A DNA stretch of 64,000 bases from Azospirillum oryzae (GTDB lineage: Bacteria; Pseudomonadota; Alphaproteobacteria; Azospirillales; Azospirillaceae), in NCBI RefSeq assembly GCF_900177515.1, contig NZ_FXAK01000001.1, forward strand, positions 370,001 to 434,000, written 5' to 3'. Each line of letters starts with the position of its first letter. Within the stretch, counting starts at the first letter, position 1. The translations under genes were made by a program, and so were the position numbers. Below, piece after piece: positions 41,376 to 49,627 of this stretch. The notes under the pieces were generated by a model, which had not been told where the DNA came from, searched no databases, and was given only the letters and a program-made list of their open reading frames with translations.

Positions 41376-44357
41376 ATGCCCGACGCCCTCCTGCTCCTGA
41401 CCCTCGTCGGTCTTCCCTTCCTCGGCGCAATTGCTGCCGGGCTGCTGCCGACGCACGCCCGCAACGCTGCGGCGTGGCTGGCCGGTGGGATCGCCGCGGC
41501 CGGGGTCGCGCTGGTGTGGGCCGGCTATCCGACAGTGGCGGCGGGCGGCGTGCTCCGCCACGAGATCGCGTGGATGCCGTCCCTCGGGCTCAACCTCGTC
41601 CTGAGAATGGACGGCTTCGCCTGGCTGTTCGCGGGTATGGTGTCCGGCGTCGGCGCGCTGGTGATCGTCTACGCGCGGTATTACATGGCCGAGGACGACC
41701 CGGTCCCGCGCTTCTTCGCCTTCCTCCTTGCCTTCATGGGCTCGATGACCGGTGTGGTCATCTCCGGCAACCTGATCCAGCTCGCCTTCTTCTGGGAACT
41801 GACCAGCCTCTTCTCCTTCCTGCTGATCGGCTACTGGCATCATCTGGCGGCCGCGCGCGACGGCGCCCGCATGGCGCTGACCATCACCGCCACCGGCGGG
41901 CTCTGCCTGTTCGCCGGCGTGCTGGTGCTCGGCCACATCGTGGGCAGCTACGACCTCGACGCCGTGCTGGCCTCGGGCGACCGGATCCGTACCCATCCGC
42001 TCTATCTTCCGGCGCTGGTCCTCATCCTCCTGGGCGCCCTGACCAAGAGCGCGCAGTTCCCCTTCCACTTCTGGCTGCCGCACGCCATGGCGGCGCCCAC
42101 GCCGGTCTCCGCCTATCTGCATTCGGCGACGCTGGTGAAGGCGGGGGTCTTCCTGATGGCGCGTCTCTGGCCGGTGATGGCGGGGACCGACGCTTGGTTC
42201 TGGATCGTGGGCACGGCCGGGGTCACCACCCTGATCCTCGGCGCCTACATCGCCATCTTCCAGCACGACCTGAAGGGCCTGCTGGCCTATTCGACCATCA
42301 GCCATCTCGGACTGATCACGCTTCTGCTCGGCCTCAACAGCAAGCTCGCCATGGTGGCGGCGATCTTCCACATCATCAACCACGCGACGTTCAAGGCGTC
42401 GCTGTTCATGGCCGCGGGCATCATCGACCACGAGACCGGCACGCGCGACATCCGGCGCCTGTCGGGCCTGAACCGCTTCATGCCGTTCACCGCGCGGCTG
42501 GCCCTGGTCGCGGCGGCGGCCATGGCCGGCGTGCCGCTGCTCAACGGCTTCCTGTCCAAGGAGATGTTCTTCGCCGAGGCGCTGTCGGCCGAGGGGCCGC
42601 TGCCGTTTCTCCTCGATGTCCTTCCGGCCGCCGCCACGGTGGCGAGCGCCTTCAGCGTGGCCTACTCGCTGCGCTTCATCCACGGCGCCTTCTTCGGCCC
42701 CGACCCGGTGGACCTTCCGCTCACGCCGCACGAGCCGCCGACCTGGATGCGGTTCCCGGTGGAGATCCTGGTGCTGGCCTGCATCATCATCGGCCTTCTC
42801 CCGGCGGCCACCGTGGGGCCGTATCTGGATATGGCGGCGCATGCGGCCTTGGGCGCCGCCACGCCGGATTACAGCCTCGCGGTCTGGCACGGCTTCTCCC
42901 TTCCCCTGCTGATGAGCCTGATCGCCCTGGTCGCCGGCGTCTCGCTCTACCTCATGCTCCAGCGGCATCTCAAAAAGGGCGTGGAAGGGGCGCCGCTGAT
43001 CGGCGGCCTGCAGGGCCAGCGCATGTTCGAACGCACCATGGTCTTCCTGTCCTGGCGTCTGGCGCGGACGCTCGAGGGGCTGCTCGGCACCCGGCGCCTG
43101 CAACCCCAGCTGCGGCTGGTGGTGTGCGTGGCGGTACTGGCCGCGGGCTGGACCGTCTGGCTGCGCGGGCTCGGCCCCGGCAACCTCATTCCCTCCGGCA
43201 TCGATCCCGTTCTGGCGCTGATCTGGGCGATCGGAGCGGCCTGCGCCGTCGGCGCGGCGTGGCAGGCCAAGTACCACCGGCTCGTCGCCCTGATCTTGCT
43301 CGGCGGCACGGGACTGGTCACCTGCGTCACCTTCGTCTGGTTCTCGGCGCCCGACCTCGCCCTCACCCAGCTGCTGGTCGAAGTCGTCACCACCATCCTG
43401 CTCCTGCTCGGGCTGCGCTGGCTGCCCAAGCGCCTGGACGTGCCCGGCGCGCGTCCGCCGGAGGTCATCACCGCGACGCGCCGCCTGCGCGATCTCGCCA
43501 TCGCCGTCGCCGCCGGCCTCGGCATGGCGGCGCTGGCGTTCGGCGTCATGACCCGGTTCCCGCCGGAGATCCTGGCGGAGCATTTCCTGGAGCGCTCCTA
43601 CACGGAAGGGGGCGGCACCAACGTGGTTAACGTCATCCTCGTGGATTTCCGCGGCTTCGACACGCTGGGCGAGATCACCGTCCTGGGCGTGGTGGCGCTC
43701 ACCGCCTATGCGCTGCTGCGGCGCTTCCGCCCGGCCCCCGACAGCGTAGATGTTCCGGAACAGCAGCGCGACCAGAGCGCCCACGACATCGCCCGGCCCG
43801 GACGGCGGGAGGGCGACACCGTTGCCGACTGGCTGCTGATCCCGTCCATCATCGCCCGGCTGCTGTTCCCGGTCATCGGTCTGGTCGCGGTGTACCTCCT
43901 GCTGCGCGGCCACGATCTGCCCGGCGGGGGCTTCGCGGCTGGCCTGACCGCGTCCATCGCCCTGATCCTGCAGTACATGCTGGGTGGGACCCAGTGGGTC
44001 GAGGCGCGCCTGCGGGTGCTTCCGCTGCGCTGGATGGGCCTCGGCCTCCTGCTGGCGACGGGCACCGGCCTCGCCGCCTGGGCGTTCGGACGTCCTTTCC
44101 TGACGACCTATTTCAGCTACGCGGAACTGCCCCTCGTCGGCACGGTTCCGGTGACGAGCGCCCTGATCTTCGACATCGGCGTCTTCGCCCTGGTCGTCGG
44201 CGCCACGATGCTGACCCTGATCGCGCTCGCCCGCCAGTCGGTTCGCGGACACCGCGCCGCGGCGCCGCGCCCCGCCGACGAGCTTGCCGCCCCCTTGGCC
44301 GCCCCCTCGGCCGCCCCCGTGGCAGGACCTGCCGCGACAGCGATGGGAGACGATTGA
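41376..44357 (+). CDS. mrpA: Mrp/Pha monovalent cation/H+ antiporter subunit A fused to B
   Basis: A 993-residue membrane protein. The first ~780 residues are the MrpA subunit, related to NuoL, with NLIQLAFFWELTSLFSFLLIG (in pieces), AAPTPVSAYLHSATLVKAG and the Lys/His residues of the proton path. The last ~180 residues are an MrpB domain, VYLLLRGHDLPGGGFAAG and FDIGVFALVVGATML. An A-B fusion is the usual PhaAB arrangement in alphaproteobacteria. The complex exports Na+ or K+ in exchange for protons. The start at 41376 has a weak ribosome-binding site. Confidence 0.93.
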   Translation: MPDALLLLTLVGLPFLGAIAAGLLPTHARNAAAWLAGGIAAAGVALVWAGYPTVAAGGVLRHEIAWMPSLGLNLVLRMDGFAWLFAGMVSGVGALVIVYARYYMAEDDPVPRFFAFLLAFMGSMTGVVISGNLIQLAFFWELTSLFSFLLIGYWHHLAAARDGARMALTITATGGLCLFAGVLVLGHIVGSYDLDAVLASGDRIRTHPLYLPALVLILLGALTKSAQFPFHFWLPHAMAAPTPVSAYLHSATLVKAGVFLMARLWPVMAGTDAWFWIVGTAGVTTLILGAYIAIFQHDLKGLLAYSTISHLGLITLLLGLNSKLAMVAAIFHIINHATFKASLFMAAGIIDHETGTRDIRRLSGLNRFMPFTARLALVAAAAMAGVPLLNGFLSKEMFFAEALSAEGPLPFLLDVLPAAATVASAFSVAYSLRFIHGAFFGPDPVDLPLTPHEPPTWMRFPVEILVLACIIIGLLPAATVGPYLDMAAHAALGAATPDYSLAVWHGFSLPLLMSLIALVAGVSLYLMLQRHLKKGVEGAPLIGGLQGQRMFERTMVFLSWRLARTLEGLLGTRRLQPQLRLVVCVAVLAAGWTVWLRGLGPGNLIPSGIDPVLALIWAIGAACAVGAAWQAKYHRLVALILLGGTGLVTCVTFVWFSAPDLALTQLLVEVVTTILLLLGLRWLPKRLDVPGARPPEVITATRRLRDLAIAVAAGLGMAALAFGVMTRFPPEILAEHFLERSYTEGGGTNVVNVILVDFRGFDTLGEITVLGVVALTAYALLRRFRPAPDSVDVPEQQRDQSAHDIARPGRREGDTVADWLLIPSIIARLLFPVIGLVAVYLLLRGHDLPGGGFAAGLTASIALILQYMLGGTQWVEARLRVLPLRWMGLGLLLATGTGLAAWAFGRPFLTTYFSYAELPLVGTVPVTSALIFDIGVFALVVGATMLTLIALARQSVRGHRAAAPRPADELAAPLAAPSAAPVAGPAATAMGDD

Positions 44358-44701
44358 TGGAACTCATCCTCGCCCTTGGGATCGGCGTGCTGACGGGGTC
44401 GGGCGTGTGGCTGCTGCTGCGGCCGCGGACCTTCCAGGTGATCATCGGCCTCTCGCTGCTCTCCTACGCCGTCAACCTGTTCATCTTCTCGACCGGCGGG
44501 CTGCGCACGGGGGCGGTCCCCGTGCTGGAACGGGGAACCATGGGCCACCTCGCCACCTACGCTGACCCTGTGCCCCAGGCGCTGGTGCTCACCGCCATCG
44601 TCATCAGCTTCGCCACCACGGCGCTGTTCCTCGTCCTGCTGCTCGCCGCGCGCGGCCTGACGGGGACCGACCACGTGGATGGCCGGGAGAAGGACCGATG
44701 A
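44357..44701 (+). CDS. mrpC: Mrp antiporter subunit C
   Basis: A 114-residue NuoK-like subunit with three helices: MELILALGIGVLTGSGVWLLL, then FQVIIGLSLLSYAVNLFIF (in pieces) and LVLTAIVISFATTALFLVL. The segment DPVPQALVLTAIVI is the MrpC signature. Its ATG shares one base with the subunit A stop, and its own stop overlaps subunit D, so the operon is tightly coupled. Confidence 0.95.
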   Translation: MELILALGIGVLTGSGVWLLLRPRTFQVIIGLSLLSYAVNLFIFSTGGLRTGAVPVLERGTMGHLATYADPVPQALVLTAIVISFATTALFLVLLLAARGLTGTDHVDGREKDR

Positions 44702-46329
44702 GCGGCTGGATGGACCATCTGACGATCGCCCCGATCATCATCCCGCTTCTGGCGGGGGCGCTGATGATGCTGATCGACGAGCGGCGGCGGACGCTCAAGG
44801 CCGCCATCGGCCTCGCGTCGGCCCTGGCTCTGCTCGTCCTGGCGATCCTTCTGCTTCTGCTGGCCGACGGCATGCCCGCGGGCGGCGGTGAGGCCGCCGT
44901 GCGCGTGTACCGGCTGGGCGACTGGCCCGCGCTCTTCGGCATCGTGCTGGTGCTGGACCGTCTCGCCGCATTGATGCTGGTGCTGACCGCCATCCTCGGG
45001 GTCGCCGCGCTGATGTTCTCGCTGGCGCGCTGGCAGAATGCGGGGGCGCATTTCCATTCTCTGTTCCAGTTCCAGCTGATGGGGCTCAACGGCGCCTTCC
45101 TCACCGGCGACCTCTTCAACCTGTTCGTCTTCTTCGAGATCATGCTGGCCGCGTCGTACGGCCTGGCGCTGCATGGCTCCGGCCTGGCCCGTGTCCGGGT
45201 CGGGCTGCATTATCTCGTCATCAACCTCGCGGCCTCCCTGCTCTTCCTGATCGGGGTGAGCATGATCTACGGCGTGGCCGGCACCCTCAGCATGGCCGAC
45301 CTCGCAAGCCGCATCGCGGTCGTCGCCAACGAGGACCGGGCGCTGCTGGAGGCGGGCGCGGCGATCCTGGGCATTGCCTTCCTGATCAAGGCGGGGATGT
45401 GGCCGCTGGGCTTCTGGCTGCCGAACACCTACGCCACGGTCAACGCCGCGTCGGCGGCCATCATCTCGATCCTCAGCAAGGTCGGCATCTACGCCGTTCT
45501 GCGGCTGTGGCTGCTGATGTTCGGCGAGGGCGGCGGGGCCTCGGCGGGTTTCGGCGGTGTCTGGCTGCTGGCCGGGGGGCTGCTGACCATCGCCTTCGGC
45601 TCCGTGGCGGTATTGGCGACGCAGAACATGGCGCGGCTCGCCGGGGCCAGCGTGCTGGTCTCCTCCGGCACGCTGCTGGCGGCGGTGGGGACGGGGCAGG
45701 TCGCGGTGACCGGGGGCGCGCTGTTCTACCTGACCGGTTCGGTCCTGGGGATCGCCGGCTTCTTCCTGCTGATCGAGCTGGTCGAACGCGGGCGGGAGCT
45801 GGGCGCCGACGTGCTGGCCGTTACGCGCGAGGCGTTCGGCGAGGACGAGGAGGCGGACGAGGATGACCAAGTCGGCGTCCCCATACCGGCGACGATGGCG
45901 ATCCTCGGCTCCAGCTTCATCGCCTGCGCCATTCTCCTGGCGGGGCTGCCGCCGCTGTCCGGTTTCCTGGCCAAGTTCGCCATGCTGGGTCCCCTGCTGT
46001 CTCCGGGCGGCGCCGGCGTGTCCGCGACGACCTGGGCGCTGCTGGCCGCGTTCGTGCTGTCCGGGCTGGCGACGGTTGTGGCCATGACCCGCACTGGCAT
46101 CGACGTCTTCTGGGCGTCGCCGGCGGTCACCGTCCCGCGCGTGCGCGTCGTCGAACTCGCGCCGGTCATGCTGCTCCTGGCGATGTGCGTGGCGCTCTCC
46201 GTCCAGGCCGGACCCGTGATGCGCTACATGGAGGCCACGGCCCGGTCGATGCACGCGCCGCACGGCTATGTCGGCGGCGTCCTGCCGACGCCCTGGCCGT
46301 CTAGGCCACAGGAAGGAGACGTCCGATGA
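44698..46329 (+). CDS. mrpD: Mrp antiporter subunit D
   Basis: A 543-residue NuoN/NuoM-like ion-translocating subunit. It has FLTGDLFNLFVFFEIMLAASYGL and FLIKAGMWPLGFWLPNTYA in parts, including the conserved Glu and Lys of the proton channel. It is slightly longer than typical MrpD at the acidic loop EAFGEDEEADEDDQ near residue 385. It starts in an ATGA overlap with subunit C. Confidence 0.94.
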   Translation: MSGWMDHLTIAPIIIPLLAGALMMLIDERRRTLKAAIGLASALALLVLAILLLLLADGMPAGGGEAAVRVYRLGDWPALFGIVLVLDRLAALMLVLTAILGVAALMFSLARWQNAGAHFHSLFQFQLMGLNGAFLTGDLFNLFVFFEIMLAASYGLALHGSGLARVRVGLHYLVINLAASLLFLIGVSMIYGVAGTLSMADLASRIAVVANEDRALLEAGAAILGIAFLIKAGMWPLGFWLPNTYATVNAASAAIISILSKVGIYAVLRLWLLMFGEGGGASAGFGGVWLLAGGLLTIAFGSVAVLATQNMARLAGASVLVSSGTLLAAVGTGQVAVTGGALFYLTGSVLGIAGFFLLIELVERGRELGADVLAVTREAFGEDEEADEDDQVGVPIPATMAILGSSFIACAILLAGLPPLSGFLAKFAMLGPLLSPGGAGVSATTWALLAAFVLSGLATVVAMTRTGIDVFWASPAVTVPRVRVVELAPVMLLLAMCVALSVQAGPVMRYMEATARSMHAPHGYVGGVLPTPWPSRPQEGDVR

Positions 46330-46814
46330 CGCGGTGGCTGCCCTTTCCCCTGCTGACCGCAACGCTGCTGGCCGTGTGGCTGATCCTGAACGAGAGTGTG
46401 TCGCCGGGCGCGGTCATCCTGGGCGGCGTCCTGTCGATTGCCGCGGTCCGGATGCTGATGCCGCTCGAGCCGCCGGAGGGGCGCTTCCGGCGGCCGCTGG
46501 CGGCGCTGACGCTCACGCTGGTGGTCCTGGGCGACATCGTCCGGTCGAACAACGCGGTCGCCCGGATCATCCTGCGGCCCGGCATCAGGAACCGGACCTC
46601 GGGCTTCGTGCGCATTCCGCTCGACCTTCGCGCGCCCTATGGCCTGGCGGCGCTCGCCTGCATCATCACGGCCACGCCGGGCACGATCTGGGTAGAGTAC
46701 GATTCCGCGGGGAACACCGTGCTCCTTCACATCCTCGACCTCGTCGACGAGCGCGTGTGGATCGAAACCATCAAGGAACGGTACGAAAAACGCCTGATCG
46801 AGGTGTTCGAATGA
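46326..46814 (+). CDS. mrpE: Mrp antiporter subunit E
   Basis: A 162-residue subunit with two N-terminal helices and the conserved cytoplasmic part, including ITATPGTIWVEYD and HILDLVDE. It starts four bases inside the subunit D stop and ends four bases inside subunit F. Confidence 0.94.
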   Translation: MTRWLPFPLLTATLLAVWLILNESVSPGAVILGGVLSIAAVRMLMPLEPPEGRFRRPLAALTLTLVVLGDIVRSNNAVARIILRPGIRNRTSGFVRIPLDLRAPYGLAALACIITATPGTIWVEYDSAGNTVLLHILDLVDERVWIETIKERYEKRLIEVFE

Positions 46815-47092
46815 TCACGACCATTCTGATCTGGTCCATCCTCATAGCGCAGATCCTGCTGGTCCTCGCCATGGGCTGCGCGGTGGTCCGCATCTTCCGG
46901 GGCCCGCGGGCGCAGGACAGGGTGGTCGGGCTCGACGCCCTTTACGTCAATGCGACGATGCTGCTGCTGATCTTCGGCATCCGCACGACAAGCACATTGT
47001 ATTTCGAGGCGGCGCTCATCATCGCCCTGTTGGGGTTCGTCTCGACGGCGGCGATCGCCAAGTTCCTCATGCGTGGAGAGGTGATCGAATGA
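46811..47092 (+). CDS. mrpF: Mrp antiporter subunit F
   Basis: A 93-residue three-helix subunit. It carries FRGPRAQDRVVGLDAL, the MrpF signature with its conserved Asp, and ALIIALLGFVSTAAIAKFL. Both ends overlap their neighbours by four bases. Confidence 0.94.
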   Translation: MITTILIWSILIAQILLVLAMGCAVVRIFRGPRAQDRVVGLDALYVNATMLLLIFGIRTTSTLYFEAALIIALLGFVSTAAIAKFLMRGEVIE

Positions 47093-47433
47093 CGCACTTG
47101 GCCGAACTCCCGTCATGGGCAGCGCTGCTGACCGCCCTGCTCCTCCTGCTCGGCGCCGCCCTGGCGTTGATCGGTTCGTTCGGACTGTTGCGGTTCGGCA
47201 GCTTCTACGAACGGATCCACGCCCCGACGCTGGGGTCGACGCTGGGCATCGGCTTCGTGCTGATCGCGTCCATGCTGTTCTTCTCGGTTCTGCAGTCACG
47301 CCCCGTGCTGCATGAGGTGCTGATCACGGTGTTGATGGTTGTCACGACGCCCATCACCCTGATGCTGCTGGCCCGCGCGGCGCTGTATCGCGACCGCACG
47401 GAAGGCAACGACGACGTGCCGCCGTCGACTTGA
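47089..47433 (+). CDS. mrpG: Mrp antiporter subunit G
   Basis: A 114-residue subunit with three helices. It has GSFGLLRFGSFYERIHAPTLGSTLG in parts and HEVLITVLMVVTTPITLMLLARAA, as expected for MrpG. It completes the antiporter operon. An IS element is inserted only about 20 bases after its stop codon, so any transcript terminator has been displaced or was absent. Confidence 0.94.
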   Translation: MTHLAELPSWAALLTALLLLLGAALALIGSFGLLRFGSFYERIHAPTLGSTLGIGFVLIASMLFFSVLQSRPVLHEVLITVLMVVTTPITLMLLARAALYRDRTEGNDDVPPST

Positions 47434-47452
47434 GGGCGGTCCCCCGAGCTAA

Positions 47453-48464
47453 GAGCTTGTTCTTAGCATTACGCGCTGACTTCCTGGGGAATGAGCCGCT
47501 TCAGACGCCTGGAGAGGATGGAGATGAAGGCGATCTGGACGAAGGCAACGAGATGGTCCTTTGTCCAGTCGATGATAATGTTCAATCGACGGTAGCGACT
47601 GATCCAGCTGAAGGAGCGCTCCACCACCCAGGCGATTTCGGTGGGGATGAACATCCCGTCGCGGCCGCGGGCGATCGGCTGGACGGGGATGCCGAGCGCC
47701 TCCCCGGCGTCGGCGAGGCGCTCGCCACGATAACCGAGATCGCCGATAGCCGGTCCCTAGAAACCGCGCCCAGCGATCTCCCGCAGCACCGGCACGATGC
47801 CTTTGGTGTCGTGCACGTTGGCTGGCGCAGCATCGATTGCCAGCGGAATGCCGTACTTCTCCACTGCGAGATGGATCTTGATGCCGCGGATCCTCTTGCC
47901 GCCGTCTACGCCGCGGGCAAAACAGCTCGAAGCAGACGGGCAGGTGCGGCTGTCGCTCACGATGGCACTCGGTTCCGCCATATCGCCGCAGGCCAGCCGC
48001 CACGTGCGGCGCAGCCGGTCGAGCAAACGCCGCCACAGCCCGAGCCGGGTCCAGCGGGCGAAGAGGGTGTACAGCGTGCCGAAGGGCATGCCGGAGAGCT
48101 GACCGATGGCGCGCCATTGCATGCCACAAAAGCACACGCACCAGATCGCCATGATCGCCTTGCGCAACGCTGCTCCGGTGAGCGCCGGCTTGGGCCCGGA
48201 ACGGGTTGGGTGACTGCTGTCGGCCGCCATCGCTGTCAGCTCGCTCAGCACCTCCTCGACAAAAGCATCGACATCCGAGAACGCGTCCCAGGACGCTGGT
48301 GTGGTGCATGCGAGACGAACTGCAGTGCCCATAGAGTGCATATCCAGGCGGTCAGAGCAAGGGCCGCAGACCTACCAGACCGCGCCCCGCCGCAACACCC
48401 CTATTCAGCTTAAAGTGGCATCCTGATCAGCATTCCCAGGGATGCGCCTGCCACGAACAAGCTC
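47453..48464. mobile_element. IS5-family (IS1031-like) insertion sequence
   Basis: A 1,012-base element bounded by the inverted repeat GAGCTTGTTC (left, 47453-47462) and GAACAAGCTC (right, 48455-48464). Weaker matches continue a few bases inward. TAA lies directly outside both ends (47450-47452 and 48465-48467), a three-base target duplication of the TNA type used by the IS1031 group. It carries one transposase gene on the minus strand that is broken by a stop codon. It sits at the border between the Mrp operon and the mobilization remnant. Confidence 0.85.
47469..48341 (-). pseudogene. IS5-family transposase with in-frame amber stop
   Basis: A 291-codon frame of the IS5/IS1031 type: PALTGAALRKAIMAIWCVCFC near the start, SDSRTCPSASSCFARGVDGG, HLAVEKYGIPLAIDAAPANVHDTKG in parts, then DLGYRGERLADAGEALG and WVVERSFSWISRYRRLN with the catalytic Glu. 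Codon 195 is TAG at 47757-47759, between GRGF and GPAIGDLGYRG. Relatives have Gln there, so one C-to-T change explains the stop. The frame is otherwise open on both sides. The copy is probably inactive unless the stop is suppressed. Confidence 0.85.
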
Positions 48465-48698
48465 TAAGAGGCCGCCCAGCCGGCCAAGGTCGGCGTTCAC
48501 TTTCGCCAGCCGCTCGACCGCTTCAAGGTCCACCACGCTGCGCGGTTGATACCCCAGCCCGACACTCCGCAGATAGGCCGACACCGACAATCCGGCCGCC
48601 TCCGCCTGCGCCTCGATGCGCGCCCGCTCGGCCGCATTCACCCACACCTTCAAGGGCCGTTGCCGGTCTCGGGTCTCGCCCGCAGTCGGTGCTGTCAT
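48405..48698 (-). pseudogene. traJ: TraJ/MobC-like mobilization protein, 3' end cut by IS insertion
   Basis: The frame starts at an ATG at 48698 behind AGGAGGG. The readable part has LKVWVNAAERARIEAQAEAAGLSVSAYLRSVGLGY in pieces and VVDLEAVERLAKVNADLGRLGGLLEL, the ribbon-helix-helix TraJ/MobC family that binds oriT beside the nick site. At 48465 it enters the IS and ends in IS-derived codons with a stop at 48405. No rest of the gene is seen beyond the left IS end. The gene is divergent from traK, as in IncP-type oriT regions. Confidence 0.75.
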
Positions 48699-48840
48699 CG
48701 GGATTTCCCTCCTGGCGTTCAAAGCGGCGGCAGCCGCCGTAGGCCTCGCAGAGCAAGAGCAGTGTCGAGCCCGAAGGGCGAGTAAGCGCGGGTGGTGGGG
48801 GACGACACGGCTTCGCCGTGTAGGCCTACACCACATATCT

Positions 48841-49034
48841 TGCCATCCGCAAAAGTGAAATTATCCGCAATCCTCTGCAAAACTCTGCGAAGGCATATCC
48901 CAACCGAGGCAAAATCGCAGACATTCGCAAAGGTTCGCAGAGTTTCGCAGACTCCATTTCATATAATTTCATACGATTTCATATAACTGCAGAAAATTTC
49001 TTATGGTTGCAGACAGTTTCATGGGTTGCTAGCG
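48841..49034. other. Phased-repeat tract between traJ and traK, candidate oriT
   Basis: This strongly AT-shifted stretch lies between the divergent traJ and traK genes, the place of oriT in IncP-like systems. ATTTCATATA-type decamers begin at 48956, 48966 and 48976, with related ones (ATTTCTTATG, GTTTCATGGG) at 48996 and 49016, all in a 10-base register. A 20-base unit with TGCAGA in its second half is visible at 48976 and 48996. Upstream, TCGCAGA recurs at 48915, 48934 and 48945. I could not point to a definite nick motif. An iteron-like origin is the alternative. Confidence 0.5.
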
Positions 49035-49065
49035 TTCTCCTCCTCGGCACAATGACGAGGCAAGA

Positions 49066-49410
49066 ATGGCTGAGCAGCAGTCCGCAAAGCGGCGGAAGGG
49101 TGATCGACGCGCCCTCTTCCTAGCCAGGATCGACGCGATCCGCACTGAGCTGCAGCAGGGCTGGCCGGTGAAGACCGTCTACAGCAGACACGCGTCAAAG
49201 TTGGATATGTCCTATTCACAATTCTGGCGTTACGTGTCCTCGCTGATCCTGGCCAGGGACCCGAAGGAGCGCCTGCGCACGCCCCCTGTGGCACCGCTGC
49301 CCGACCCGCCAGCACACGCGCCGCAGGTCTCCAAACCGGACGCTGGCGAGCCCAAAATCAAGCAGTTCACCTACAATCCTCGCGCGAAGAACCCTGCAGA
49401 CCTGATTTAA
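49066..49410 (+). CDS. traK: TraK family oriT-binding protein
   Basis: A 114-residue protein resembling TraK of IncP-type conjugation. It has a basic start, LFLARIDAIRTELQQGWPVKTVYSRH in parts, LDMSYSQFWRYVSSLI, and the family C-terminal pattern FTYNPRAKNPADLI. TraK binds and bends oriT to help relaxosome assembly. It faces away from the traJ remnant across the phased repeats. No traL, relaxase or other transfer gene follows, so the mobilization system is incomplete here. Confidence 0.78.
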   Translation: MAEQQSAKRRKGDRRALFLARIDAIRTELQQGWPVKTVYSRHASKLDMSYSQFWRYVSSLILARDPKERLRTPPVAPLPDPPAHAPQVSKPDAGEPKIKQFTYNPRAKNPADLI

Positions 49411-49627
49411 GAAGCGACGGATGACTCTGAAGGTCAAACAGGCCGCAGAGGAGGTGCCGGCGTTCCCCAAACCGCCTGTTTGAATTCACAGGATACTCCG
49501 AGGAAAAACGGGGGGCGGAAAGTCGATGATCTCATCTGGCTTGGCCCAGGACCTCATCGCCAACGGCCGGCTCGTCCCCTGCGTCGACACCGCAGGACAG
49601 CGGGACTGCCTGTCGCGGCACCTCCGG

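Noticed and set aside
40977-44252. A very long minus-strand open frame opposite the Mrp genes
   Set aside because: It has low-complexity, Arg/Gln/Asp/Gly-rich sequence with no family motif and lies exactly antisense to a clear mrpA gene. In GC-rich DNA such frames are by-products of codon bias.
44557-46362. A minus-strand frame opposite mrpD
   Set aside because: Highly charged, repetitive sequence with no recognisable domain, antisense to an intact subunit gene.
48865-48885. A possible oriT nick site near AATCCTCTGC
   Set aside because: It only loosely resembles the YATCCTG-type nick motif and has no flanking inverted repeat, so it is not called.
48940-49025. Possible CRISPR array
   Set aside because: The repeats are only 10-20 bases, spaced by one or two helical turns, with no unique spacers and no cas genes.
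49421-49483. A 20-codon frame after traK, MTLKVKQAAEEVPAFPKPPV
   Set aside because: It could be the start of a lost traL-like gene but is too short and shows no recognisable motif.
49530-49627. A frame with GLAQDLIANGRLVPCVD, faintly like the end of a LysR regulator
   Set aside because: The match is short and generic, with no other part of such a gene nearby.
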